This document shows positions 22,201 through 29,744 of a DNA stretch of 29,912 bases, piece after piece. Origin of the DNA: a virus; the IMG/VR virus record IMGVR_UViG_3300037130_000048, positions 1 to 29,912 of that record; one strand, given 5' to 3'. The notes beneath the pieces are model-generated. The model made no database searches. It was not told the origin of the DNA and saw only the letters and a list, made by a program, of their open reading frames with translations. The position numbers and the translations under genes are program-made. Every line of letters begins with the position of its first letter. Position 1 is the stretch's first letter.

Positions 22201-22516
22201 CACTGCAATCTATACGACAACCGCCGCAGGATGGTACCGGCTCAGCGGCAGTATTTACGCAACCGCAGCCAGTTCGACCGCTTATACGGTGTATCAAGTC
22301 ATATCAACAACTCCGGCTGGGCTCGCGGGGTCTTTTTATCCGATTGTAGGCGAAGCTATCATAGGCACGTCTGGAAGCATCTCCGCCTCGTTTGAACTGT
22401 CGCCTGTAGCCAATCTCGCATCTGGGGTGGTAATTTCCGCTGGCAGCAGCACCGCCTCCGGCACAAACACCGGAGGATCGTGGCTCCGCTTCCTATCTAT
22501 CGAACGGATCAAATAA
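19253..22516 (+). CDS. Tail spike/fibre-like protein with an N-terminal signal peptide
   Basis: A 1087-residue protein starting at the ATG at 19253. The first 20 residues look like a Sec signal peptide: T-R-K, a hydrophobic core L-F-A-F-V-L-F-A-V, and A-R-A before Gln21. Next come a beta-rich N-domain, a short collagen-like Gly-X-Y run (about 168-179), the L-T-G-D-Q-A-I-Y-G-T-K-T-F segment (188-200) common in fibres, and from about 221 a region resembling a pectate-lyase-type beta-helix (D-A-D-A-Y-I-S-T-A, then A-T-I-K-L-S-G-G). The C-terminus is a beta-sandwich-like binding domain. It probably recognises or degrades a surface polysaccharide. A signal peptide is odd for a phage structural protein. 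Base composition is less G+C-rich than the head genes. Confidence 0.82.
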   Translation: MTRKLASLFAFVLFAVTARAQVPISASHVADAFQRPWASAKLCFAPVDATGAAAGFRVGSVQVIPGAVCGLVSNGVLQSGLGVVPSAAGIYYHIWVANRATNAVLRDYGMTPITGSSWSLDSYDQSTAVLPVTAVSVGTVTTLAPGMPATVSLSGSNPVLMNVGIPQGQTGATGATGPGGTDPNAVHLTGDQAIYGTKTFDQVNASTLAAPVVLSKTTPEIDADAYISTADGHSGADYGYAINAAVATVPNNTRATIKLSGGTHQVWTPVVIGKSIYLNANGASLVPQSGGANGVWGAAPVTVNGCRLTGGSTVATCPSTAGLTAGMAVGGTGVPVADYINCVGTWSGSTCVASATQITLALPAKLDFTASDVVGSTTLSGIPYMTGLTVGLSIAGLNSSQGIPSGATITALHYGGASPLDTQSITISAPATATLGAAYITVTGSWSTNLVAETYVPVVTWENTSACVRNTEGQCQHAGEERLTIQDPGFRSLTGVSGEQIIGLDEFDSTDLRVFYIAGSALILGGQNPGAVPAGHETVRESYFRGIKTWSVGEHFTGQAAIVLMTGASGCPNACDTADEINQIGFDGAQVSYPASAGLVVGTYDANHFNSVLGPRQWYFTDNSQFEGGAEPANNGRTNNIAAPDDMVIVYDAANYSFNQTEIAVAGYGRFLMRSYWDNGATVTGGSLLYDGSNAQTYTVQSVGGSSTLTYVSDASGVGSFDPSGLWNGVGAILTDTGSCSTGCNVYLAASGAVNGAGSTVTLAAPLYGSSSDSTATLIIGQPGFFALAAPNAGSALFWQNYYVDPSAQGMGLYGLTYAGGLWIGIYSRSNYDGHTSFNGVSVEISELNAIGTVILPSTYSVGASIITQPTSSGQLALTSQIPSSSSATVNGQVCALGSSCTVTAVPSGAVSTALGGLGANNSSATGVPVFSNGASSVAPQVGISGGSPVKATNAYGCLDGYDHLPCVVYNSPVITESSTTSTTAIYTTTAAGWYRLSGSIYATAASSTAYTVYQVISTTPAGLAGSFYPIVGEAIIGTSGSISASFELSPVANLASGVVISAGSSTASGTNTGGSWLRFLSIERIK

Positions 22517-22590
22517 TGATCGGCGCATGCAACGTCGTTGTGTTCACTGCGGTGCCTGAGTAGATAGCGGACAATCAATCGATCAACAGT

Positions 22591-22620
22591 AGGGCGGCCT
22601 TCAGGTCGCCCTTTTCTTTT
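22591..22620 (+). terminator. Intrinsic terminator after the tail-spike gene
   Basis: AGGGCGGCC (22591-22599) pairs with GGTCGCCCT (22604-22612), one G-U pair, around TTCA, followed by TTTCTTTT. The next gene's ribosome site GGAG begins directly after it (22621). Confidence 0.9.
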
Positions 22621-22630
22621 GGAGTGCACT

Positions 22631-23275
22631 TTGGGCATCATTGCCACTTTTAACGGATTGAACATTGTCAGCCTGCCCTGCGATACCGTGCCCAATGTGA
22701 CGGCTCCGTCGTCGATCGAGTGGGATCCGCAGGAGATGGTTTCGGCAGGGCCCGCATCGTTTACCGGCCAGCGGCAAACCTACGACTGGATGTCGAGCTG
22801 GTGGCAGGCGCAGGTGAGCTTTCCGCCGATGACGCGTTATGCGGCCGATACCTGGTCTGCGTTCATCCTCGGCTGCCGCGGGCAAAAGAATGCATTCTGC
22901 CTCGGCGATCCAAAGGCAACGCTGCCAAAAGGTAGAGCCTCGGGCGTTCCACTGGTCAGCGGATCGAACCAAACTGGATACAGCCTGGTCACGCGAGGAT
23001 GGACGCCCGGCGTCGTCTCGATTCTGCTGCCCGGTGATTTTATCCAGATCGGCTATCGGCTTTATAAGCTGACCGATGCCGTGACTTCAGACGGCACGGG
23101 CGCGGCTACGCTGCCGATTTGGCCGCCACTGCGCGATCAGCCGGCCGACGCCACTGTAATCAAGACGCGCGGCTGCAAGGGGCTGTTCTCGCTCAATGCC
23201 AACAGCGGCAACAAGTGGTCTACCAACGCCGGCAACTACGGCTTGGCGGGCTTTGCTATTCGGGAGGCGTTCTGA
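22631..23275 (+). CDS. Minor tail protein, probably distal tail/baseplate
   Basis: A 214-residue protein. The TTG at 22631, six bases after GGAG, is chosen over a TTG at 22619 inside the terminator's U run. It begins G-I-I-A-T-F-N-G-L-N-I-V-S-L-P, has a tryptophan-rich section (S-S-W-W-Q-A-Q-V-S-F-P-P), and ends with a repeat-like G-L-F-S-L-N-A-N-S-G-N-K-W. Position between the spike and the DUF2163-like gene is where distal tail proteins lie. The ATG of the next gene overlaps its stop by one base. I cannot name a family with confidence. Confidence 0.72.
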   Translation: MGIIATFNGLNIVSLPCDTVPNVTAPSSIEWDPQEMVSAGPASFTGQRQTYDWMSSWWQAQVSFPPMTRYAADTWSAFILGCRGQKNAFCLGDPKATLPKGRASGVPLVSGSNQTGYSLVTRGWTPGVVSILLPGDFIQIGYRLYKLTDAVTSDGTGAATLPIWPPLRDQPADATVIKTRGCKGLFSLNANSGNKWSTNAGNYGLAGFAIREAF

Positions 23276-23892
23276 TGCCGCGGTATATGACTCCTGCCAT
23301 GGCCGCGGCGTTGTGTGCTCCGGTGCTTCGTCCCGCGCTTTTGGTGACCATGCAGTTCGCTACCGATACGGCCTACTGTTGGACCGGCCTCGGGCCGCTG
23401 GTGTGGAATGGCATGACTTTTCAGGGCGTGGGGGAGCTAGGAAGTATCTCGAACATCTCTGAGGATTCTGAGGTCGAGGCTAAAGGGATCACGTTGACGC
23501 TTTCTGGTATCCCGAGCGACATGATGACGGAAGTGCTCAATGAGGTTCATGTTCTCGGAAACGTGCAGGTCTGGTTCGCTCTGTTCAATGAGGACCTCAC
23601 GCTGATTGCGGACCCGATCTTGAGTTACCAGGGCAAGATGGATGCACCCACCCTCAATGACGATCAACAGACCTGCACGGCGACCATCGCCGTCGAAAAT
23701 GTGCTGGTCGATCTGAATCGTGCCTGCTATCGCCGCTATACCAACGATGATCAGCAGATGGACCTGGCCGCGACACTAACGCGGCTCGGGCTGCCTTCTG
23801 CCACCGTTGACACAGGATTACGCTTTGTGGCCGGCCAGCAGGAGCAAATCACCTTCTGGGGCATTATGCCCAGCAGCATCAACAACGTCTAG
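23275..23892 (+). CDS. DUF2163-like baseplate/tail hub protein
   Basis: A 205-residue protein beginning at the ATG at 23275 (TGATG overlap). The sequence has the pattern of DUF2163-related phage proteins: an N-terminal beta section with W-T-G-L-G-P-L-V-W-N-G-M-T-F-Q-G-V-G, then L-T-L-S-G-I-P-S-D-M-M-T-E-V-L, and the C-terminal signature E-N-V-L-V-D-L-N-R-A-C-Y-R-R-Y-T-N-D-D-Q. Such proteins connect tail tube to tip and usually stand before an NlpC/P60 gene, as here. The frame extends upstream into the previous gene, but only the overlapping ATG makes sense. Confidence 0.82.
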   Translation: MPRYMTPAMAAALCAPVLRPALLVTMQFATDTAYCWTGLGPLVWNGMTFQGVGELGSISNISEDSEVEAKGITLTLSGIPSDMMTEVLNEVHVLGNVQVWFALFNEDLTLIADPILSYQGKMDAPTLNDDQQTCTATIAVENVLVDLNRACYRRYTNDDQQMDLAATLTRLGLPSATVDTGLRFVAGQQEQITFWGIMPSSINNV

Positions 23893-23894
23893 CC

Positions 23895-24329
23895 ATGGAA
23901 ATCATTCGCCGCTCCAATTGGCAGTCTGCGCTCAGCGCGTATCTGCTTGGCGTCTATGCCACGCCATTTCGGTATGGCGCTCTCGACTGCGGCTTGTTTG
24001 TGGCTGGCGCCATCGAGGCTATGACGGGCGTCGACGTGGCTGCCGATCTGCGCGGCCGCTATCGCAATCGCACGGAGGCATTCGCGGCGATCAAGGCGCT
24101 TTGCGGCGTGGCCACCATGCCGGCGGCAGCTGACTGTCTGGCGGATGCTTACGGCATACCGGAGGTACCAGTGCTGTGCGCGCAGCGTGGCGATGCGGTG
24201 CAACTCCGCCGCGGCCGCGCCGCCTCACTTGGCATTGTGGCCATGCACGGCACTGAAATCCTGACCCCGTTTGCGCAGGGCATTCTGCGCCTGCCACTAT
24301 CGCATGCAACCCGCGCCTGGCGCATTTAG
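23895..24329 (+). CDS. NlpC/P60-like tail peptidase (DUF6950 type)
   Basis: A 144-residue papain-fold peptidase carried at the tail tip, probably opening peptidoglycan locally during DNA entry. The catalytic cysteine is Cys32 in A-L-D-C-G-L-F, and the histidine is His118 in G-I-V-A-M-H-G-T. The first residues (N-W-Q-S-A-L-S-A-Y-L) and the F-R-Y-G-A-L-D-C spacing fit the short phage members of the family. It starts three bases after the previous stop and ends seven bases before the gpJ-like gene, the typical order of these three genes in lambda-like tails. Confidence 0.88.
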   Translation: MEIIRRSNWQSALSAYLLGVYATPFRYGALDCGLFVAGAIEAMTGVDVAADLRGRYRNRTEAFAAIKALCGVATMPAAADCLADAYGIPEVPVLCAQRGDAVQLRRGRAASLGIVAMHGTEILTPFAQGILRLPLSHATRAWRI

Positions 24330-24335
24330 GACTCT

Positions 24336-27278
24336 ATGGCAAAAGCAATCACAGAAGTTGCGGTTGGCGCTGCGGCAATCGGTCTGGCAGTCGCTATGCC
24401 CGGCATTGGCATGGGCCTGGCATGGATGACGCTTGGGATGCAGAATGCCATTATCGGCGGCCTCGTCGGTATTGGCAGCTCCTCGGTGATGGCTGGCCTG
24501 TCGGACGCGCTGAAAGGCAACCAGGGCGGCATCGCCGTTGGCGTGACTACGCCCATTGGACCGTGGGGCTACATCTATGGCACGCAAAAGGTAGGCGGCA
24601 TCGAGATATTCCGCCAGAGCAATAGTTCTCAGGGGACTTCCAACAATAAGGAACTGCACCGCGTTTACGTTTTGGCGTGCTGTTCGTGCGTAGGTGACGC
24701 CGGAGCATTCCAGCTCAGGATCGACGGCAAGCAGGTGCTGCTGCGCCAGGCAGGATCGGGCTGGGCTAGCTATACGCCCACACAACATGGGGTTTCGATC
24801 ACGTCCATGTCGCGTGACGCTAATGGCCTGGTTACCGTCCATCTTTCATCTGCGATTGGCAATTTGGACGGGACCAGTATTCAGATCACCGAAGCTCCCG
24901 ATAACACGTTTAACGGTATCTGGATCGTCACGCAGCCTGATCCCACCGACAGCACGACGTTCCAATTTGTTTGCGGCGGAACTGCCACGACGGTGACCAG
25001 CGGCCAGTTCTGGACGCTCTATGCGGATTACAAAGATAAGATCTACGTCGAATTCCTGAACGGCAACCACACCAGCACCTTCGAGGGGCTGCTGGCCTCC
25101 GGAACGAGCTGGGGACCTACTGATCTCTGCCTGGGCCGCACGCTGGTCTATGTGCGCATGGGCTACGATGCCACGGTGTTTCCCAGCTCGATCCCGAATG
25201 TTTCGTTTGTTATCCAGGGTAAAAACGACATTCTTGATCCACGCACTGGAACTCGCGGCTATACAGATAACGCCGCACTCTGCATTGCGGACTACCTGAG
25301 CTTGCCGTCGACTATTGGGGGCTTTGGTCTGGCGATCGGGACGGACCAGCCGACGGCACAGCTTATTGCCGCGGCCAATATCTGCGATGAGGCCGTGGCG
25401 CTCGCCGGCGGCGGAACTGTGCCGCGGTATACCTGTAACACCTTCTTCCAGCTCAACACAGGCCGGGGCGCGATCCTCAAGCAAATGCTGACGGCATGCG
25501 CGGGGCGCATCAGCTATCAGGGCGGCCAGTATTCAATCTTTCCTGCCGCCTGGCTCACGCCCACGCTGCAGCTCACCGATGCGGACCTGGTCGGGCCAAT
25601 CAAGTGGAATCCGCGGTTCTCGATTCGAGATACCTGCAACGCAGTCAAGGGGACCTACGTTTCGCCCGAGAATGCCTACCAGCAGGCAGATGTGCCGGCC
25701 TACATGCAGGACGCGGCGCATGGATACGCGGAGGACCTGTGGCTCGCTGAGGATCGGGGAGAGCGCATCTTCCGGGAGGCGAATTTCCCTTGCACCTCGG
25801 ATTCCGCCACGGCGCAGCGGCTGGAGAAGATCGGCTTGCTGCGCACGCGCTATCAGGGACGTGGGACGTTGCGCTGCAATATGCGCGCCTACCAGACCGT
25901 TGCACTCGACGTGATCCAACTGACCCACCCGCGATACAGTTGGCTCAATAAGGACCTTGAGGTGCTCAACAGTCGGTTCATCGTGGAAAGAAACGGCGCG
26001 AACGCACCTGTGCTCGGCGTGGAGCTGGACGTCGCCGAGACCAGCTCGGAGATCGGCGACTGGAATATCACAGAGCAACTGACGCCGCAGGGGTACAAAC
26101 AGCCCGACAACGTGGGCAACAGTATTTGCACGCCGCCTGAAGAAGTAGTGCTTTACTCGGGGCCCGGTGAGACGGTCAACGGCAAGACGTATCCCTCCAC
26201 GATTACCACTGGGGCGGATGGGAGCGTGCATAACTCGCTCTATGTCTCCTGGACCCAGCCGAATGACCAGAATGTAGTGTCGGGAGGCCACCTAGAGGTT
26301 CAATGGCAAAAGAACGGCGATACGCTTTGGACGGCTTTCGGTAAGCTGGATCCGTCGGCCGCGGATTGCTTCATCGGCGATGTGAGCGATGGGGTGGCCT
26401 ATAACATCCAGGTGCGCGCGGTCAATTGCGTCGGAGTCCCATCGTCCTGGGTGCTGGCCGGGCCAGTCACCGTGAGCGACACTTATTCGGTAATCTCCTA
26501 TTCCGGCATTGCCGTGGCTCCAGACGGTACGCTTTCGGCGCAGGGCCTGTCAGACGGCACGGCGCAGATCACCGCGATTCCATTTACTCCGTCCGTTTAC
26601 CCGCAGGCCTGCACGCCCACGCCGGCGACACTGACTGGGCTGAATCAATCGCAGCTTTACTACGTGTATTACGTGGACCCTTACTTCGCGGGCGGAGTCA
26701 TCACGCCCATCGCCACGCAAAATATTGCGGATTTCCGCAATCGCGCTGGGTACTTGCTGATCGGGAGCATCACGACGCCCAGCTACACGCCCCGCTATCA
26801 GCCGTCGACCTATTCCGAGTTGGGCACTACGACAACGGTTAGCCCGTCGGCCGCCTACGACAATAATGTTGCCACCTCGGCCCGCGTCAACGCCGGATGG
26901 TGGCCTACGGCTGGCGACAGCTCTATTCCAATTCGATATACCGACGCGGCGACATCGACTGGCGATTGCTTATGGGGCGGCTTTCCGGCCGTTGTGAGCA
27001 CGTCGGCATTGACGCTTCACGTGATCGCTTCAGCGGCGATGCGTAACTGTGCGGCGATGGACGGGGAAATCGTCGCGAAAATCGCGGGAACGTCTACATC
27101 CCTGGGTTCTTTTTCAGGCTCGGCGGGTGTGGCGGATCATACTCTTTCAATTCCTGTCGGAACCGATCTGAGTACTGTCACCGTGGAGATCGTGGTCAAC
27201 GTCACGCCTCCGAGCATGACGTACTACACGGGTACGGGGCAGGCCTCGATAGAAGACGCGGAGATCTACATCCAATGA
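24336..27278 (+). CDS. gpJ-like tail-tip/host-specificity protein with FN3 domain
   Basis: A 980-residue protein. The N-terminus has two hydrophobic glycine/alanine-rich stretches (about residues 8-65), often seen in the tail-tip proteins that may insert in membranes during infection. Then come a C-C-S-C cluster (about 114-117) and a large central region of the phage tail-hub type. A fibronectin type III domain lies at about 620-714 (L-Y-V-S-W-T-Q-P, then Y-N-I-Q-V-R-A-V-N), and the C-terminal 250 residues form a beta-sandwich region likely to bind the host. Its gene order, following the NlpC/P60 peptidase, and its size match lambda gpJ. Stop and next start overlap (ATGA at 27275-27278). Confidence 0.88.
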   Translation: MAKAITEVAVGAAAIGLAVAMPGIGMGLAWMTLGMQNAIIGGLVGIGSSSVMAGLSDALKGNQGGIAVGVTTPIGPWGYIYGTQKVGGIEIFRQSNSSQGTSNNKELHRVYVLACCSCVGDAGAFQLRIDGKQVLLRQAGSGWASYTPTQHGVSITSMSRDANGLVTVHLSSAIGNLDGTSIQITEAPDNTFNGIWIVTQPDPTDSTTFQFVCGGTATTVTSGQFWTLYADYKDKIYVEFLNGNHTSTFEGLLASGTSWGPTDLCLGRTLVYVRMGYDATVFPSSIPNVSFVIQGKNDILDPRTGTRGYTDNAALCIADYLSLPSTIGGFGLAIGTDQPTAQLIAAANICDEAVALAGGGTVPRYTCNTFFQLNTGRGAILKQMLTACAGRISYQGGQYSIFPAAWLTPTLQLTDADLVGPIKWNPRFSIRDTCNAVKGTYVSPENAYQQADVPAYMQDAAHGYAEDLWLAEDRGERIFREANFPCTSDSATAQRLEKIGLLRTRYQGRGTLRCNMRAYQTVALDVIQLTHPRYSWLNKDLEVLNSRFIVERNGANAPVLGVELDVAETSSEIGDWNITEQLTPQGYKQPDNVGNSICTPPEEVVLYSGPGETVNGKTYPSTITTGADGSVHNSLYVSWTQPNDQNVVSGGHLEVQWQKNGDTLWTAFGKLDPSAADCFIGDVSDGVAYNIQVRAVNCVGVPSSWVLAGPVTVSDTYSVISYSGIAVAPDGTLSAQGLSDGTAQITAIPFTPSVYPQACTPTPATLTGLNQSQLYYVYYVDPYFAGGVITPIATQNIADFRNRAGYLLIGSITTPSYTPRYQPSTYSELGTTTTVSPSAAYDNNVATSARVNAGWWPTAGDSSIPIRYTDAATSTGDCLWGGFPAVVSTSALTLHVIASAAMRNCAAMDGEIVAKIAGTSTSLGSFSGSAGVADHTLSIPVGTDLSTVTVEIVVNVTPPSMTYYTGTGQASIEDAEIYIQ

Positions 27279-27556
27279 CAGCTTTTGACCTGATTGACAG
27301 CATCTTCTCTCGGCCGGCGTGGCGTGGGGCGCCTGGAAATCAGCGTCACGTTACGCGAGACCAGCTCGTCTATCTGCGGAACCTGATCGATGCTGATCCG
27401 GAGGCAGCGAAGGTCACGCGCGGTGCGCCAGGCTCACTGGTCTGGATGCCTGCTGGGCGGCACAAATACGTTCTGACCGAGGATCTGATGGGCGACAAGC
27501 ATATGCTGACCAGGCTGAGCAATATCGAGGCATCGGGAATGGGAAGCTTGTTTTAG
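27275..27556 (+). CDS. Hypothetical protein, last gene of the tail operon (93 aa)
   Basis: A 93-residue soluble protein overlapping the gpJ-like stop by four bases. It has a helical start (F-D-L-I-D-S-I-F-S-R-P-A-W), a D-Q-L-V-Y-L-R-N-L-I-D helix, and a beta hairpin with A-G-R-H-K-Y-V-L-T-E-D. No signal peptide, membrane segment or known motif is seen. Coupling to the tail-tip gene suggests a tail accessory or assembly role. The convergent RHH gene ends 12 bases beyond its stop; no terminator was seen between them. Confidence 0.7.
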   Translation: MTAFDLIDSIFSRPAWRGAPGNQRHVTRDQLVYLRNLIDADPEAAKVTRGAPGSLVWMPAGRHKYVLTEDLMGDKHMLTRLSNIEASGMGSLF

Positions 27557-27568
27557 TCTCGGCGCGGC

Positions 27569-27745
27569 TCACGCATGTTTTCGGGCTAGTTCGGCGGCGA
27601 TGATGCCCTCCTGCTCCGCCATCCGGGTCAAGGCCAGGCGAATGACGTTGGACTGGTCAATCTGTAGTTTTTCGGCCAGTTTCTGCAGCTGGGAACGCTG
27701 GATCGCACTGAGGCGCAGCGAAGTCTTTTTGGTCAGAGGGGCCAT
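27569..27745 (-). CDS. Ribbon-helix-helix (Arc/CopG-like) regulator
   Basis: The only convincing minus-strand gene. The 58-residue form from the ATG at 27745 begins with a basic strand (T-K-K-T-S-L-R-L-S) followed by two helices (R-S-Q-L-Q-K-L-A-E-K-L and D-Q-S-N-V-I-R-L-A-L-T-R-M-A-E), the exact layout of RHH DNA-binding dimers. An upstream GTG at 27778 would add 11 residues and is less likely. It is divergent from the integrase, and two tandem G-rich repeats (27781-27803) between them are good operator candidates. No toxin gene is adjacent, so it looks like a transcription factor for the integrase region rather than an antitoxin. Confidence 0.82.
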   Translation of the reverse strand: MAPLTKKTSLRLSAIQRSQLQKLAEKLQIDQSNVIRLALTRMAEQEGIIAAELARKHA

Positions 27746-27780
27746 GGTCTTGATAATAAATATATTTTCGGGAGTCACTT

Positions 27781-27803
27781 GGGGGTATATTAGGGGGTTA
27801 TTA
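27781..27803. promoter_or_regulatory. Tandem G-rich repeats, candidate RHH operator
   Basis: GGGGGTATATTA (27781-27792) is followed at once by GGGGGTTATTA (27793-27803). RHH proteins commonly bind such closely repeated half-sites. The A+T-rich stretch 27750-27775 next to it, between the two divergent genes, is probably the promoter zone, but no clear -35/-10 pair could be chosen. Confidence 0.5.
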
Positions 27804-27857
27804 GCCCTATAGATGCCCTACGCTGACCGGTGACGGGGGGCACAGGAGGCGACTCCG

Positions 27858-29174
27858 ATGCAATCCAAGAATGGGGACCAGCAAATCCAGGAAGATTGGC
27901 GCGGTCGGTCCGGAGTTAAATGTCCGGCATGCGCAGGGTCCCATCTCGTGCTCAGGCAAAAGCTGACGCCGGATCTGTTATTTCCGGCTGCGTTTGAAAT
28001 ATGGATGTCTCATCGTCGCATCGAAACGAACGGGGTGCGCACAAACGCCTCCTATCTGGCTCCCAAGACCGACCGCGATTATGTAGTCTGCGCCAAGGCC
28101 CTGGAAAAGTACTTTGGGTGCCTGCGCCTGGGAGATATCCACGCCGAGGACCTGATGGAATATCAGCAGGCGCGGGCTTCGTGCGACCCGGAAGTGTGTC
28201 GTGGGGGATTTGGAACCTGGGCGCATGCGGCAGGAGCCAACTGTATCCGCAAGGAGATCGCGCTGTTGACGCGAATCCTGAAATCGGCGCGGGCGTGGGA
28301 TGAGGAAGAGATGCGGGCGGATTTTCAGAACCTCCGGCCCTATCAGAGCGACGAGATTCGCGCTTTGACGGCCGAAGAGCAGCATCGGTTTTTGCATGTG
28401 GCGTCCAGCCGTGAGGATTTCCGCCTGGTCTACTGCTATGCGATCGTGGCGCTGCAAACGACCGCTGGGTCGAGCGAGATGCGCCATCTGCGCCTGGGAG
28501 ATGTTTTTCTCGAGGACCGGATTCTGCGTATTCAGCGCATGGGCGCGAAAAACAAGTACAGGATCCGCGCGATTCCGCTGGTTACGGAAGATGCGATCTG
28601 GGCGATGGGCCAATTGCTGGACCGGGCGCGCAGCCTGGGCGCAATAAACCCGAGCGATTACCTGTTTCCGATCCAGGAGGCGCGCGGCTATTACGATCCT
28701 TCGCGGCCGATGAGCGAGAGCGGATTCAAGAAGCCCTGGGATAGGGTGCGCAGGGCGGCGGGGCTGCCGGCGCTGCGGATTTACGATCTGAGGCATACGG
28801 GGATCACGCGCATGGCCGAGGCCGGGGTACCGTTGCCGGTCGCGATGTCGTTTGCGGGGCACATGTCGCAAAAAACGCAGCAGCACTACATCGCGATATC
28901 GATGGCCGCGCAGCGGAGCTGGGGCAATGCCGTGTGGGCGGCCAATGCCGCGCCTGGCGCAGCCTCCGCTTCGGCGCACGTTTCGCCGGCCGTCGAGGTA
29001 AAGCGGCGTCCGTCGAGCGTTCCGGTGCGCAAGCCGGGGCCGAAGCCGGGCGGAGCGCAGATACGGAAGAAGCGGGAGTTGTGCAAGCCGGTGCAATCGG
29101 AACGGCCGTTGGCGGGCGCCTACAGTCAGCAGTTGGCGACTGTGGGCGAACGGCTGCGCGGGTTTAGAGCGTAA
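27858..29174 (+). CDS. int: Tyrosine recombinase (phage integrase)
   Basis: A 438-residue integrase that joins phage and host attachment sites. A C-x2-C pair (Cys22, Cys25) marks a short N-terminal knuckle. Residues of about 40-165 form the core-binding domain, and about 170-350 the catalytic domain. Visible active-site residues are Arg209 in S-S-E-M-R-H-L, a lysine near 231-233, Arg312 in Y-D-L-R-H-T, His335 in F-A-G-H-M-S and the nucleophile Tyr344 in Q-Q-H-Y-I-A. The usual first His of H-x-L-R-H is Tyr309, a known variation. A basic, proline-rich tail of about 80 residues follows the catalytic domain and is longer than usual. AGGAGG at 27844-27849 precedes the ATG. Confidence 0.95.
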   Translation: MQSKNGDQQIQEDWRGRSGVKCPACAGSHLVLRQKLTPDLLFPAAFEIWMSHRRIETNGVRTNASYLAPKTDRDYVVCAKALEKYFGCLRLGDIHAEDLMEYQQARASCDPEVCRGGFGTWAHAAGANCIRKEIALLTRILKSARAWDEEEMRADFQNLRPYQSDEIRALTAEEQHRFLHVASSREDFRLVYCYAIVALQTTAGSSEMRHLRLGDVFLEDRILRIQRMGAKNKYRIRAIPLVTEDAIWAMGQLLDRARSLGAINPSDYLFPIQEARGYYDPSRPMSESGFKKPWDRVRRAAGLPALRIYDLRHTGITRMAEAGVPLPVAMSFAGHMSQKTQQHYIAISMAAQRSWGNAVWAANAAPGAASASAHVSPAVEVKRRPSSVPVRKPGPKPGGAQIRKKRELCKPVQSERPLAGAYSQQLATVGERLRGFRA

Positions 29175-29203
29175 CCGCTAGCACTACGGTGCCTGGAGGA
29201 CTG

Positions 29204-29416
29204 ATGCAAAACAACATAGACGAAGCAGAACGTAGGGGCTTTACTCAGGGCGTTGCATGGGCTGTAGCTATTGCAGCGCGGTATCAGATTGACGCCGGGG
29301 GACTCTTGACTGAAAGCGGCATAAGCTACGCCGACTTTAAAGCCGCGAAGGTGATTTCGTCAGATTTAAGGGCACTCAAGAGGGTATTTCAGAGCGAAGG
29401 GATAAAGGTGCGATAG
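29204..29416 (+). CDS. Hypothetical protein (70 aa)
   Basis: The ATG at 29204 has GGAGGA at 29195-29200. The protein is short and helical (I-D-E-A-E-R-R-G-F-T-Q-G-V-A-W-A-V-A-I-A-A-R-Y, then Y-A-D-F-K-A-A-K-V-I-S-S-D-L-R-A-L-K-R-V-F), with spacing compatible with a small helix-turn-helix, but no family is clear. It lies 29 bases after the integrase stop and could be co-transcribed with it. The stop codon lies in the loop of a hairpin that resembles a terminator. Confidence 0.65.
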   Translation: MQNNIDEAERRGFTQGVAWAVAIAARYQIDAGGLLTESGISYADFKAAKVISSDLRALKRVFQSEGIKVR

Positions 29417-29433
29417 GCACCTTCGCGATTTTG
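29405..29433 (+). terminator. Hairpin containing the stop codon of the 70-residue gene
   Basis: AAGGTGC (29405-29411) pairs with GCACCTT (29417-29423) around GATAG, which contains the TAG stop; CGCGATTTT follows. The U run is short and six bases away, so termination would be moderate. Up to 29573 the gap holds no further gene that can be supported. Confidence 0.6.
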
Positions 29434-29573
29434 CCCTGCGATGCATTTGAAGTCCAGACCATCCAGCATGAGCATTTTGGGCCTGATCCGGTCGTCGTGT
29501 TTGCGATCAGAGCCACATGAACAGTCAGAAAACAACGTTGAATAGGCACTGCGGTGCATGAGGAAGGCTTGAA

Positions 29574-29744
29574 ATGGCTATGTTGGAGGAACTGAACGCG
29601 AGGGTTGATCATGCCACCCGCGAACGCAACAAGGCACTACAGGAGATACGCTCACAATGCTTACACACACGACTCGCAGAGGACGGAAATGCACGTCCTC
29701 CGATGCGCATCTGTGTTGATTGTGGTGCGGAAGAGCAAAGATGA
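29574..29744 (+). CDS. Small zinc-binding peptide (56 aa)
   Basis: A 56-residue gene from ATG at 29574 to TGA at 29742-29744. GGAAGG at 29562-29567 is a good ribosome site. The first 25 residues are a charged helix (L-E-E-L-N-A-R-V-D-H-A-T), and the second half has Cys29-x-His31 and Cys47-x2-Cys50, the ligand set of a small treble-clef or knuckle-type zinc site (C-V-D-C-G-A-E-E). It resembles the short zinc peptides scattered through phage genomes. The function is unknown. The 168 bases after it run to the window end without a gene I can support. Confidence 0.62.
   Translation: MAMLEELNARVDHATRERNKALQEIRSQCLHTRLAEDGNARPPMRICVDCGAEEQR

Noticed and set aside
29431-29519. Short frame from TTG at 29431 ending in F-A-I-R-A-T at the TGA at 29517-29519
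   Set aside because: The sequence reads like protein, but there is no good start or ribosome site and fewer than 30 residues; perhaps a decayed gene.
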